From Octadecabacter dasysiphoniae (lineage in GTDB: Bacteria > Pseudomonadota > Alphaproteobacteria > Rhodobacterales > Rhodobacteraceae), in assembly GCF_021532615.1 (NCBI RefSeq), contig NZ_JAKGAQ010000004.1, positions 1 to 64,000 of the forward strand: 64,000 nucleotides of DNA, read 5' to 3'. The position numbers were made by a program, and so were the translations under genes. Position 1 is the first letter of the stretch, and the number at the start of each line of letters is the position of its first letter. The notes under the pieces are model-generated. The model did not search any database. It was not told the DNA's origin and saw only the letters and a program-made list of their open reading frames with translations. Positions 54,719-63,997 of this stretch are shown one piece after another.

Positions 54719-54743
54719 GGGTGCGCCATGTTGCGGCGCACCC
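54719..54743 (-). promoter_or_regulatory. Intercistronic stem-loop after the PotD-like gene
   Basis: A perfect 9-base stem (GGGTGCGCC/GGCGCACCC) with a 7-base loop starts about ten bases after the binding-protein stop, with no U-run. It likely stabilises the binding-protein part of the operon mRNA. Confidence 0.6.
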
Positions 54744-54752
54744 GGTCTTGAT

Positions 54753-56039
54753 TTAAGCGGCGATAAATTCGTTCCACTTGCGGACCATGTATTGGTTCTC
54801 GTCCATGACAGAGTTCCAGCATACAACTGATCCCATCCGATCAAGGAACGACCCACCATCGCGGACCTCACCAGCACCGGCCAGCGTGTCACCAGTAGGG
54901 GACAGGATATCGCCCTCGGCGGCTTTGCCTTCGTACCAGAAGCCCCATTCGTCCGCGGACATGAACGCTTTGGATGTTTCTGGAACGGCAGAGTAATAGC
55001 CCTGACGCATCAGATAGCCACCGACCCAACCGGACAGATACCAGTTGATGTATTCGTAGGCAGCATCCAGCTCGATACCCGACAGCGCAGCCGAAATACC
55101 AAGGCCACCGCCCCATGAACGATACCCTTCTTCGAGCGGCTGGTAGACGCATGGAATGCCTTGGGATTTGACGGCCGTGATGGCAGGCGACCACATCGAC
55201 TGGATCACAACTTCGCCCGACGCCATCAGGTTGACGCTTTCATCAAACGACTTCCAGAACGCGCGGAACTGACCGTTCTTCTTTGCTTCTGTGAAGATAC
55301 CAATCGTCAGATCGATCTCTTCTTTGGTCATGTTGCCTTTGTCGGGGTAGGTGTATTCACCCATCGATTCCACAACCATCGCCATATCCATGATCCCGAT
55401 GGAAGAAATATCGAGGATGGAAGCCTTGCCCTTGAATTCCGGGTTCAACAGTTCGGACCAATTGGTGATCGGACGCCCGATCAGGTCGGGACGAATACCC
55501 AAAGTGTCAGCGTTGTAGATGGTTGGGATCAGGGTCATCCAACCGGATTCCTCGCCTACGAAATCCGTGCCGTTTGGACCGGATGTAAAACCAACAGTGT
55601 GTGGTGCCGTACCCTGTGCAATGGTGCTTTCAGGTGTCAGCAGACCGCTGCGGAAGGTGCCTGCGATCTTGTCGTAGTTATCGATTTTCGTGGTGTCCAT
55701 CGCTTGTAGGTTGCCAGCTGCCCAGACCTTTTTGCAGATGAAGTATTCGATGTCGGCAATGTCAAAGCTGTTGGGCTGGGTGGCCGCACGTTGGGTTACG
55801 CTATCTGTATCAAGCGCGGTCATTTCCAAGGTAAAGCCGAGGTCTTCTTGAACCTTGTTGGCCACGTCATTGAGGTTGGACACCCCTGTGCCGAACTGGC
55901 GCAACGTGACGTCTTTGATGTTTTGCGCCCACACCATGGGGGCGCCAAGCGTCGTGGCCCCCGCCGCAATTGCAGTCGAGGCAGCGCCTTTCAGCATAGT
56001 ACGGCGGCTGAGGCCATTTCGTTGTGTGAATTTAGTCAT
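54753..56039 (-). CDS. Tat-exported PotD-like solute-binding protein
   Basis: 428 residues. A twin-arginine signal is clear ('GLSRRTMLKGAASTAIAAGATTLGAPMVWA', residues 9-38). The mature part begins 'DVTLRQFGTGVSNLNDVANKVQEDLGFTLEMTALDTDSVTQRA'. It has the family-type 'SEGYRSWGGGLGISAAL'-like ligand loop and 'AYEYINWYLSGWVGGYLMRQGYYSAVP' near the C-terminus. It is the periplasmic component of the importer with ATPase 56092 and the two permeases downstream. Confidence 0.9.
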   Translation of the reverse strand: MTKFTQRNGLSRRTMLKGAASTAIAAGATTLGAPMVWAQNIKDVTLRQFGTGVSNLNDVANKVQEDLGFTLEMTALDTDSVTQRAATQPNSFDIADIEYFICKKVWAAGNLQAMDTTKIDNYDKIAGTFRSGLLTPESTIAQGTAPHTVGFTSGPNGTDFVGEESGWMTLIPTIYNADTLGIRPDLIGRPITNWSELLNPEFKGKASILDISSIGIMDMAMVVESMGEYTYPDKGNMTKEEIDLTIGIFTEAKKNGQFRAFWKSFDESVNLMASGEVVIQSMWSPAITAVKSQGIPCVYQPLEEGYRSWGGGLGISAALSGIELDAAYEYINWYLSGWVGGYLMRQGYYSAVPETSKAFMSADEWGFWYEGKAAEGDILSPTGDTLAGAGEVRDGGSFLDRMGSVVCWNSVMDENQYMVRKWNEFIAA

Positions 56040-56091
56040 TTTTCAGTCTCCTTGTCAGACGAGTCGTTGTTGGAAATGAATGCGCCGCAGT

Positions 56092-57072
56092 TCATGCGAT
56101 CAGTTTGTGTTGATTGGAGGCGTCCCAGTGCAGCCCGATCCGGTCGCCGGGGTTGTACGGGTTGGCAAAGAAGGTTGTGTCGGGGATGAGGGCCAGCACC
56201 TCTTGATCGCCGGTGATCCTTGCGGACACAGACACATGGGTGCCCTGGTATTCGACAGCTGTCACACTGCCTTCGACAGCGCCTTGGGTTGGGGCGGTGA
56301 CAGACACGGCATCTGCGCGAATTGCGAAATGGCCATCGGGTAACGCAACGACGTTATGACCACCCATAAACTGCGCGACGAATTTGGTTTGCGGCGCATT
56401 GAAAACGTCGCGGGCAGGCCCTGACTGTTCGATCACTGCATTGTTCATGACGATAATTTCGTCTGCCAAAGCCAGCGCTTCGTCCTGCCCATGGGTCACG
56501 TGGATAAAGCTGATCCCCAGCTCTTTTTGCAGCTTGCGCAACTCACATCGCATGCGGATGCGCAAGAACGGATCGAGGGCCGAGAGCGGTTCGTCCAGCA
56601 GCAAAACCTGCGGGCGGGTGATCAAGGCGCGCGCAAGGGCGACACGTTGCTGTTGCCCACCCGAGAGTTGATCCGGCAAACGGTCCGCAAGGTCCGTTAG
56701 GTCAACCAGTGCCAGCATTTCACGCGCTTCGGCGTGACGTTTGGCCGTATCCGTTCCCTTCATCTTGAGGCTGAACGCGACGTTGTCGAGGACGCTTAGA
56801 TGCGGGAAAAGGGCGTAGTTCTGGAACATCATTGCCGTCCCGCGCTGCGCAGGGGGCAGGTGCGATATATCGCGACCGTCCAGCACGATCGAACCGTCGC
56901 TGATACTTTCGTGGCCCGCAATCATGCGTAGGGTCGAAGATTTTCCACAGCCGGACGGGCCGAGCAGGCAGGTGTAGCTGTCAGATTTGAAACGATAGTT
57001 AATGGCGTCCACGGCAACTGTAGCGCCGTAGCGCTTGGTTACTGATACCAATTCTAGATCTTGGTTGCTCAT
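56092..57072 (-). CDS. ABC importer ATPase (PotA-like)
   Basis: 326 residues: Walker A 'GPSGCGKSS', Q-loop 'FQNYALFPHLSV', signature 'LSGGQQQR', Walker B 'VLLLDEPLSALD', H-loop 'VTHGQDEAL' (Gly where Asp is usual), TOBE domain from about 250. It is the first gene of the operon and is divergent from the GntR regulator. Confidence 0.9.
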   Translation of the reverse strand: MSNQDLELVSVTKRYGATVAVDAINYRFKSDSYTCLLGPSGCGKSSTLRMIAGHESISDGSIVLDGRDISHLPPAQRGTAMMFQNYALFPHLSVLDNVAFSLKMKGTDTAKRHAEAREMLALVDLTDLADRLPDQLSGGQQQRVALARALITRPQVLLLDEPLSALDPFLRIRMRCELRKLQKELGISFIHVTHGQDEALALADEIIVMNNAVIEQSGPARDVFNAPQTKFVAQFMGGHNVVALPDGHFAIRADAVSVTAPTQGAVEGSVTAVEYQGTHVSVSARITGDQEVLALIPDTTFFANPYNPGDRIGLHWDASNQHKLIA

Positions 57073-57215
57073 ACTGGTCCCATGTCAGGTTAAGAACAGC
57101 AGCGCGTTCAGGCTGATATGAGACAATGGATTTCAGGATCGCCGGTTCGCCTTTAGACGCTTCAGCATACATTTTGTGCGCACAGATCGCAGGTCGCTCA
57201 ATAATTGCGCACAAT

Positions 57216-57227
57216 ATTGTATACAAT
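57216..57227. promoter_or_regulatory. GntR-type operator in the divergent promoter region
   Basis: ATTGTATACAAT, a perfect 12-base palindrome of the TTGTATACAA form bound by FCD-type GntR regulators. It lies midway between the ATPase start (57072) and the GntR start (57308), in a position to control both. Confidence 0.75.
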
Positions 57228-57307
57228 CCTGGTTGTCGTTCGTCGGGAATCTAAATTGGCTTGTGTATCGAATATCGCTCTGGCATCTCAACCTACAGGA
57301 GACCGCA

Positions 57308-58018
57308 ATGACGCTGACCAAACCTAAATCTGTCTCGGCCACTGCGAGCGCCAACACAATTTCTGGCGCTTTGTCGCAAGCCATTCACGAACACCGTTTG
57401 GCCCCTGGCACCAAGTTGGGCGAAGACGAACTGTCGGACATTTATGGGGTGTCACGCACCATCGTGCGCACTGCGCTCCAGTCTCTTGCGCATCAGCAGA
57501 TCATCGAAATCAAACGCAACCGCGGGGCCTATGTGGCTCAGCCAAGCCTGACCGAGGCCCACGAGGTCTTTGAGGCCCGCGAATTGTTAGAACCGCGTAC
57601 GGCCAGAAGTGCCGCGCGGCATGCCACACCGGACGATATTGCGTTGCTGAACGACCACGTCACCCAAGAACATGCCGCAATGGATGCCGGAGATCGTGGA
57701 CGTGCCTTGTCGCTGTCGGGCCAATTTCACATTGAAATCGCCCGGATTGCGCAACAACAGACCATTGCGGATATCATAAATGTCTTGATTGCGCGGTCTT
57801 CCCTGATCATCGCGCTGTATTGGCGACGCGAAAATGCCTTATGTGAAAGCCAGGCGCACCATGCCCTGATTAAGGCGATCGGCGACAACGATGGCGTGCG
57901 CGCGGAAGAATTGATGCAAAGCCACCTTGTCGACCTCCATTCCGCGCTCAATCTCAACGAATTGCCTGTCGTTGAGCAGGATTTGAGATCCATGCTCATG
58001 GGAGAGAAAAAGCGCTGA
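57308..58018 (+). CDS. GntR-family (FCD-type) transcriptional regulator
   Basis: The ATG at 57308, with AGGAGA about five bases upstream, gives 236 residues; a longer frame from 57176 is not supported. The N-terminal winged helix is 'ALSQAIHEHRLAPGTKLGEDELSDIYGVSRTIVRTALQSLAHQQIIEIKRNRGAYVAQPS', and the FCD domain begins 'EAHEVFEARELLEPRTARSAARHATPDD'. It is divergent from the importer and probably represses it until the imported amino compound binds. Confidence 0.9.
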   Translation: MTLTKPKSVSATASANTISGALSQAIHEHRLAPGTKLGEDELSDIYGVSRTIVRTALQSLAHQQIIEIKRNRGAYVAQPSLTEAHEVFEARELLEPRTARSAARHATPDDIALLNDHVTQEHAAMDAGDRGRALSLSGQFHIEIARIAQQQTIADIINVLIARSSLIIALYWRRENALCESQAHHALIKAIGDNDGVRAEELMQSHLVDLHSALNLNELPVVEQDLRSMLMGEKKR

Positions 58019-58171
58019 AGCCGGGGCGGGATTTCCGTCCCACTCAGCTCTAAAACAAGCTGAAGTGACGCCTGCGTCTGTGTGGCTCAGTCTCGAATCA
58101 AGTTTGACCAATGGCAGCAATGATCGGAAATTTTAGGCCGCCATTCGCGCAACCGCAGCGAATAAGCCGGT

Positions 58172-59098
58172 TTATTTACGGACCCGATCCCGAAGTGCGC
58201 TGATTGCTGCAATTGCGTAGATCAATATGCCCCCAAAGGCGACGAGAAGGACCGCAAGCTCTCCGATCTCATTGCTGTAACCGGTTATCTTAATCATCCA
58301 ATATCCAAGGACCCCGCCGGGGAGAGCCAACAGGAGGGGCAAAAGCCCATGTAGGCCCAGTTTGTTTGATGTTTGTATGCTTTCGCCAGCAGATGCGCCC
58401 ATCAACAACAGACCGTTAAGTGTTGCCAAGACAAGCAAGCCTATCGAAACGGGTAGGAATATCGCTGCCCAAAGGGCCCAACACGCCAGATTTATCCCAA
58501 TTGCGAACCAAAAGCCGGTCCGTCCCAAAACCGGTTGTTTCGCCGATCTGCCCGACAAAAGATATCCGGCAGCTTGCAGCGCGAGGCCGACAGCAATTAT
58601 TTCCGCGAACTGCCCTGCTTCAAGTGCTAAATCGGCCCATGCCCAAGTCGACCACAAAGCCGTTAGGCACCCTAATGTTACTGCACCAAAGACCTTGGTA
58701 AGCGTTTTACCAGTGCCGAAAATTCTTCGCAGAACGACCCAGCCTAGACACACGTCAATCAACGCATGCCAAGACACTGACGTCCAAAAGAAACTGAAGG
58801 GTACGTTCTCGTAAGCAACCGGAACCATCGCCGCTTCGATGGACCATCCTACAAATGCTCCGGCAAGAATTGTACGCGGCCAAGTCGTCATCATGGGTTC
58901 GAGGGCCAACAAAAGCGATCCTGGCAAGCAGTAGAACAAAATCAGTTCAGAAATGTGCAGCGCCTTGCCAATCGCGCCGGGTGCCTCAAGAAAGTGTCGG
59001 ACTGACCCTTCGTTGAAAAAGAAAAATTCCGAAAAGGCGAGCAAAACACAGGCCCTTGCGAGAATTTCAAAAACGACACGCGTCGTGCTCTTTATCAA
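58172..59098 (-). CDS. Unrecognised multi-pass membrane protein (TTG start)
   Basis: 308 residues starting with TTG behind AGGGGAG, so the TTG is convincing. About eight or nine hydrophobic segments are visible, with little else: 'LARACVLLAFSEFFFFNEGSVRHFLEAPGAIG', 'LILFYCLPGSLLLALEP', 'SVSWHALIDVCLGWVVLRRIF', 'LPVSIGLLVLATLNGLLLMGAS'. I do not recognise the family. It is a single gene, convergent with GntR and about 400 bases from the methyltransferase, which reads the other way. Confidence 0.75.
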   Translation of the reverse strand: MIKSTTRVVFEILARACVLLAFSEFFFFNEGSVRHFLEAPGAIGKALHISELILFYCLPGSLLLALEPMMTTWPRTILAGAFVGWSIEAAMVPVAYENVPFSFFWTSVSWHALIDVCLGWVVLRRIFGTGKTLTKVFGAVTLGCLTALWSTWAWADLALEAGQFAEIIAVGLALQAAGYLLSGRSAKQPVLGRTGFWFAIGINLACWALWAAIFLPVSIGLLVLATLNGLLLMGASAGESIQTSNKLGLHGLLPLLLALPGGVLGYWMIKITGYSNEIGELAVLLVAFGGILIYAIAAISALRDRVRK

Positions 59099-59510
59099 GA
59101 TTACTCCCCTTATGCGTCCAACTATTATGCTAAATTTTGCTTTTCGCCAAACCTGGCAGGGCGCTCACACAATGGTTGCATGCAAAGACTGATTTAGGAA
59201 TTTATTTGGGGGTGGTGTCTGAAACCCTCAATAACGATCATTTGCGCATTTGCCTGAACTGGTAGCGTGCCCCGCTAGGCGAGCCTCGATCATAGCGCCG
59301 TGCTTGCCTCTTCATGATCATTGCTGCCGCGCCTATCTGCACACAAGAATTAGGCCAAGAATTTCAGTGGGCATTTTATGGCACCGGCGTTTGATTTGGG
59401 TCGATCAGTGCTAAATTTGTAAAATGAAAAGACGTGTTGGCTTCTTAAATGAAAGCATCCTAGTATCCGCGCAGCATGCCCGAAGGCCGTGCTTTAGCAG
59501 TGGAAAATGT
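59099..59510. other. Region upstream of the second lasso-like locus
   Basis: About 410 bases between divergent genes. It should contain both promoters. No coding frame with a ribosome site was found, and no precursor-like frame ending in a ring-forming core is visible. Confidence 0.5.
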
Positions 59511-60614
59511 ATGGTAACCAATAAAATCGGGCTGAAAAGTTGGTATGAACGGGATCAAATCAAAACCCCGGCTGATCCTTTTATTGATGCACTAATTGAT
59601 CGTGAAAAAGCGCCCGAATTGATTGCTGATCTGGTCGCGAAATTGGGCGATAAGCTGGGCCCACAAGACGCGGCTTCGGTGGCGGCGTTGGCCCGTTCCC
59701 TTACGCCGCATGATCCTTGGATCACGGCCGTTACATCGCCGGCGATTATGGCCACAGTTCCCAGATGGCATTGGGCGATTGCACGCGACGAGAGGCGCAA
59801 TGCAGCTTACGACAAAGCGCTGCGTGCTTGTATCACACCCGAGAGCATCGTTCTTGAGGTTGGTACGGGGTCCGGCATTCTTGCGATGATGGCGGCCCGC
59901 GCTGGCGCACGGCATGTCTATACAATCGAAATTGTTCCGCTTATCGCACAGGCTGCGCGTGAAAATATCCGCCGGAACGGGTTTGCGGACCGGGTGACTG
60001 TTATCTGCGCGGATGCGACCACAGTCAGCGTTGGCGCGCAGCTGCCGGAACGGTGCAACGTCTTTCTTCACGAGATAATTTCCAACGATCTGCTGGGCGA
60101 ACACGTTTTGCCAATCACGGAATATGCCCGCGATGCTTTGTTGACAGATGACGCATTGCATATGCCGGACGCGATCTGGATGACGTGCCAGTTGGCGCAG
60201 GTGGATCAGCCCGCGCGCACTGAACCGATAGGGGCGCAATCCGAATTTGACCTTTCAGCGATGGATCTATTGCACACCCCGGATGTGCTTAAGCATGGGC
60301 CGCTTGCCCATTTTCAACCGCGCACGGAGGGGGTTGAAGTGCTCAGGTTTGATATGACAGGGGCGAACGCCAATCCTAAGGAGGACGATACTTTTGATGT
60401 TCCCGTGACCGATACGGGATCAGCGAATGCGATTGTTCAATGGATTGGGTTTTCGTTTCCTGATGGGACGGAATTTACGAACCCGCCGGATGTCTATTCG
60501 TCTTGGGCATTGCGGGTTTGGCCAATTGCAGACCGGTCTGTGATCGTCGGGGATGTTTTCAAGCTGCGCCGTCGGTGTGACAGATTTCGTGCCGTACCAA
60601 TGGACGCCGAGTGA
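59511..60614 (+). CDS. PRMT-like SAM-dependent methyltransferase
   Basis: I chose the ATG at 59511 (GGA upstream) because the 29 residues of the longer frame from 59424 look non-coding; 367 residues. The SAM site is 'VLEVGTGSGILAMMAARAGARHVYTIEIVPLIAQAAREN' (from about 113), with 'VTVICADATT' and 'VFLHEIISNDLLGEHVLPI', which resembles the double-E loop of protein arginine methyltransferases. It overlaps the kinase start by GTGA. Its substrate may be the lasso-like precursor or a partner of the locus; this is inferred from position. Confidence 0.82.
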   Translation: MVTNKIGLKSWYERDQIKTPADPFIDALIDREKAPELIADLVAKLGDKLGPQDAASVAALARSLTPHDPWITAVTSPAIMATVPRWHWAIARDERRNAAYDKALRACITPESIVLEVGTGSGILAMMAARAGARHVYTIEIVPLIAQAARENIRRNGFADRVTVICADATTVSVGAQLPERCNVFLHEIISNDLLGEHVLPITEYARDALLTDDALHMPDAIWMTCQLAQVDQPARTEPIGAQSEFDLSAMDLLHTPDVLKHGPLAHFQPRTEGVEVLRFDMTGANANPKEDDTFDVPVTDTGSANAIVQWIGFSFPDGTEFTNPPDVYSSWALRVWPIADRSVIVGDVFKLRRRCDRFRAVPMDAE

Positions 60615-61525
60615 GCCAGGGCCAAAGCATGCAGTATTGCTATCGCGCCTATGGCTGTAACCTTGTCAGCGACATTGCGTTCGAACAGCTTTTGACAGGC
60701 ACGGACGCCGCGTTTGAAACAATCACAATAGAGCAATGCGACAGCTTTGCTGACCCACCGAAGGGTGCGCGCCGCATTGGGCCATCCGTTATCGCCGCGC
60801 CCAATTACATTTCCTTGGATATCGATGGTGTTTTGCGTTTTGTGGCGGAAAACGGGACGACGCTGCGATATCGTCCTTACGAAAATCTTGATCCGTTGTC
60901 GTTGCAGGTGTTCTTGATGGGGTCGGGGCTCGGGTCGCTTTTGATGCAGCGGAATTTTTTGGTGCTGCATGGAAACGGCGTTGAGGTGGACGGCAATTGC
61001 ATCATCTGTGTGGGTCCGTCCGGTGTGGGCAAATCCACGACGGCGGCCGGATTGATGCGCCGTGGTTACCGCGTGATGAGCGATGATGTTTGTGCCATCG
61101 ACGATCATGGACGTCTTGTGCCCGGTGTCCCGCATATCAAGCTTTGGCAAGAGGCCGCGAACGGTTTGAGCGTTGACACCGTCGGTCTGTCCCGTGTGCG
61201 CCCCGAGATGGAGAAATTCAGGGTCCCCATGGAGGATGCGTTTTGCGCAGATAATACGCCGGTCAAACGGATTTATGTGCTGGCCCCCCATGAAACAGAC
61301 ACAGTGACGTGCGAAGCATTGACCGGCTTGGACATCTTCACAGCGTTGCAGACAAACACATACCGATTGCCATTTATTGACGGGCTTGGCCTTTCAGTGG
61401 ACCATTTTCAGAAAATAGCTGCTTTGTCTCAACGTGTTGTTGTGAAAACAGTTCGTCGCCCCATGGCTGGTTTTAAGCTGGACGAGTTGCTGGATGTTTT
61501 GATTGCAGACGCAACTGGCGATTGA
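60611..61525 (+). CDS. HPr-kinase-like protein of the second locus
   Basis: 304 residues from the GTG that overlaps the methyltransferase stop (GTGA); an ATG at 60629 is the alternative. The P-loop 'GPSGVGKST' (near 134) is followed by 'AGLMRRGYRVMSDDVCAIDDHGRLVPGVPHIKLWQEA', the same layout as the kinase at 26656. The N-terminal domain ends 'VLHGNGVEVDGNCIICVGPSG'. It probably phosphorylates a peptide or protein made by this locus. Confidence 0.85.
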   Translation: MSQGQSMQYCYRAYGCNLVSDIAFEQLLTGTDAAFETITIEQCDSFADPPKGARRIGPSVIAAPNYISLDIDGVLRFVAENGTTLRYRPYENLDPLSLQVFLMGSGLGSLLMQRNFLVLHGNGVEVDGNCIICVGPSGVGKSTTAAGLMRRGYRVMSDDVCAIDDHGRLVPGVPHIKLWQEAANGLSVDTVGLSRVRPEMEKFRVPMEDAFCADNTPVKRIYVLAPHETDTVTCEALTGLDIFTALQTNTYRLPFIDGLGLSVDHFQKIAALSQRVVVKTVRRPMAGFKLDELLDVLIADATGD

Positions 61526-61705
61526 GCCGGGTCTAACCGCGCGGTTTTTCCGCTGACCATATTGGCGATTGGCAATCCGCGTGATCTGGGCGACAAATTG
61601 GGCAGCATTTCGAGACTCGCGGATTACCACGCTGCAATGGGATGATTTCATAGCAGCGACCGCCCGCACATTTCCGACCCCAACCTTTTACCGGAGGACA
61701 TAAAT

Positions 61706-61987
61706 TTGAAACCCGAGACTCTTTTACAGCGAAACCCTAATCTGATCGTTGCTGACATGGATGGTGAAGCGGTGATGATGGACGTCAACCAAGGATCGTA
61801 TTTCGCGATCAATGAGGTTGGGGCGCACATCTGGGCGCAATTGGAAACACAGCAAACCGTTGGCGCCCTGATTGAAAGCGTGCGCACGTCGTTTAGTTCC
61901 GACAAAGCTGCCCAATTGGAACCCGAGATCAGCCAGTTTTTGCGCGATATGGCGGACAAAAAATTGGTCCACGAAGTGAGTGGATAA
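61706..61987 (+). CDS. PqqD-like RiPP recognition element (second locus, TTG start)
   Basis: 93 residues starting with TTG eight bases after GGAGG; no ATG or GTG is available in frame. The pattern 'ADMDGEAVMMDVNQGSYFAINEVGAHIWAQLETQQTVGALIESV' and 'EPEISQFLRDMADKKLVHE' is PqqD-like. It should present the leader to the adjacent AsnB-like cyclase. Confidence 0.88.
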   Translation: MKPETLLQRNPNLIVADMDGEAVMMDVNQGSYFAINEVGAHIWAQLETQQTVGALIESVRTSFSSDKAAQLEPEISQFLRDMADKKLVHEVSG

Positions 61988-62017
61988 AATGGACGTTTTG
62001 TTTGGGGTGTTACGCTG

Positions 62018-63889
62018 ATGTTTGCGTGCATCATGGCCCGCGGCACCCGCCAAGCCCCCCAAACATACGCGACAGAGCAGGATTTGTTGGATGCGCTGAC
62101 GCCTTATGATCAGGCCGATGTTCAGGGCGCGTGGTCGAATGATCAGATGTTGATGGTCCAGACCGTGACGTGGAACACGCCGCAGTCGCGCCATGAAACC
62201 GCGCCGCAAACCTGCCCGAAAACGGGACGTGTGATTGTGTCGTGGTCTCGATTGGACAATCGCGCGCAGCTATGTTCCGCGCTTGGCCTGACCGACAGCG
62301 ATACGTTGACAGACCCGCAGATCATTCTTGCTGGGTTCGACATGTGGGATGACGCCTGCGCGGATCGGTTTGAGGGTGATTTCAGTTTCGTCATTTACGA
62401 CCCGCAAACATCGCGAACGTTCTGTGCCCGGGACAGTATCGGGGCGCGGCCGTTCTTTTACTATGTGGATGCGGATGTGTTTGTCTGCGCCAGCACGCCC
62501 GTCGTTTTTACCGGTATGAAGGCGCTAAAGATCACGCCAAGCCGGGCGTGGATGGCGCGTCATATGGCGGATGCGCCCCATGACATGACGCACAGTGCAT
62601 TTGAAGGCGTTGCGCGGCTTGCCCCCGCCCACAGCATGCGCGTGACGCGCGAAGGCCCCGTGGAACCGCAGCCTTATTTTGAATTCAAAGACACCGCGCC
62701 GGCCGCAACGCACCGTGATCCCCAGTATCTGGAGGACTACCGTGCCGCGTTTCACACCGCGACAGAGGCCAGATTGCGCAGCGATTTTCGGGTCGGGTCC
62801 GAAAGCTCGGGTGGGCTGGATTCGTCGTCGATCATTGGCCATGCCGTTAAACATCTGCCCCACGACATCGATGATTTTCATTGCTTCGGTATGAGTCACT
62901 TTGAACAAGAACCCGAATATCTGCTGGAAACAGCAATGCATTGCGGTGTGCGGCACAACCATATTACCACGCACGCCCGTTTGCACGATGATCCCAGTGT
63001 GTTGGAACGCACATTGAAGGTGATGGGGTATCCCGCCGAACACGATCAAGCCCATTGGCACATCGATATTCTGCGCCAGTGCCAGCAGTTGGGTATTCGT
63101 ACTTTATTGTCCGGGTATGGCGGTGATGAAATGGTCACGCATCAAGCCGCGGCCCTTCACACCGAGCTTTTTCATAAGCGCAACTTTGGAGTTCTTGCGC
63201 GTGAGATGCACGGCAATGCGGTGACGCGCTGGGCGCGGTTTGCGCTGAATCTTCGACGGCTATCGGCGAAAACCAAAGGCAACGGTGCGGTCCAGCCCAT
63301 CCCGAAATTTGTGCGCGCATATGTGGACAATGCATTGCTGCGCCAAGACGCGATTGAGGAGTTTCAAGTCACGCAGCGGTTCGCATCATGGTATGCGCAT
63401 CAAGCTAAAGCGCTGACATTAAACGAACATATACTACGCGGCCCCGATCTTTCGCCACGGCGCGTGGCGCGGCTTGAAGCCTGTGCACTTCTCGCTCAGA
63501 GTTACGGCGTTGAATATCGTTGGCCTTTGTATGATCGCCAATTGATGCTCCAATTTCTTAAGACACCAGCGATTGAGAAACGTCGCAAAAAGATGGGGCG
63601 CTACCTCCATCGGCGCGCGGCCACGGGGACGATACCGGACAAGGTCACATGGAAGCAAAGCAAGGACCTTGGGGGTGTAACCGTTGGTCTGGTCGGGCGG
63701 GAATTGCCCAAGGACGGTTTTCAGAATGGCGCGCATCCTGTGTTGTCGACGGTTCTTGATCCTGCGAAAATGGGTGCCAAGCGGGCCGAATATGAACAGG
63801 CAAAATCGGGCGATACAGTCGATGAGATTGCTGTCGCGCAATACAATAGTTTCTGGCGGGCAAACGCATTGGTCCGCTGGCTGGCCTGA
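62018..63889 (+). CDS. Asparagine-synthetase-like cyclase (second locus)
   Basis: 623 residues. The N-terminal glutaminase-like domain begins 'MFACIMARGTRQAP' and lacks a Cys at position 2. 'DNRAQLCSALGLTDSDTLTDPQIILAGFDMWDDACADRFEGDFSFVIYDPQTSRTFCARDSIGARPFFYY' is the AsnB core. The ATP-pyrophosphatase motif is 'SSGGLDSSS' near 263, and the late motif is 'RYLHRRAATGTIPDKVTWKQSKDLGG'. It follows the PqqD-like gene by about 30 bases. With the kinase and methyltransferase it forms a lasso-like set, although no B2 peptidase is visible before the window ends. Confidence 0.82.
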   Translation: MFACIMARGTRQAPQTYATEQDLLDALTPYDQADVQGAWSNDQMLMVQTVTWNTPQSRHETAPQTCPKTGRVIVSWSRLDNRAQLCSALGLTDSDTLTDPQIILAGFDMWDDACADRFEGDFSFVIYDPQTSRTFCARDSIGARPFFYYVDADVFVCASTPVVFTGMKALKITPSRAWMARHMADAPHDMTHSAFEGVARLAPAHSMRVTREGPVEPQPYFEFKDTAPAATHRDPQYLEDYRAAFHTATEARLRSDFRVGSESSGGLDSSSIIGHAVKHLPHDIDDFHCFGMSHFEQEPEYLLETAMHCGVRHNHITTHARLHDDPSVLERTLKVMGYPAEHDQAHWHIDILRQCQQLGIRTLLSGYGGDEMVTHQAAALHTELFHKRNFGVLAREMHGNAVTRWARFALNLRRLSAKTKGNGAVQPIPKFVRAYVDNALLRQDAIEEFQVTQRFASWYAHQAKALTLNEHILRGPDLSPRRVARLEACALLAQSYGVEYRWPLYDRQLMLQFLKTPAIEKRRKKMGRYLHRRAATGTIPDKVTWKQSKDLGGVTVGLVGRELPKDGFQNGAHPVLSTVLDPAKMGAKRAEYEQAKSGDTVDEIAVAQYNSFWRANALVRWLA

Positions 63890-63937
63890 CGTGGCATCGG
63901 AGGGGGCGCAAGACTCTTCATAAAGATTAACAAACAT

Positions 63938-63966
63938 TTGCTTTCTGCGAATTTGAAACTTATTCT
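63938..63966 (+). promoter_or_regulatory. Possible promoter between the second cyclase and the next gene
   Basis: TTGCTT (63938-63943), 17 bases, TATTCT (63961-63966). Both boxes are partial matches, but the spacing is ideal and the next ATG is 31 bases on, behind AGGAG. Confidence 0.4.
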
Positions 63967-63997
63967 CTCCGCAGGAATTAGTTTTAGGAGATTTATC

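Noticed and set aside
61535..61549. GC palindrome followed by five T after the second kinase gene, as a terminator
   Set aside because: AACCGCGCGGTT leaves almost no loop, so a stable hairpin is unlikely, and the PqqD-like gene downstream should be in the same operon.
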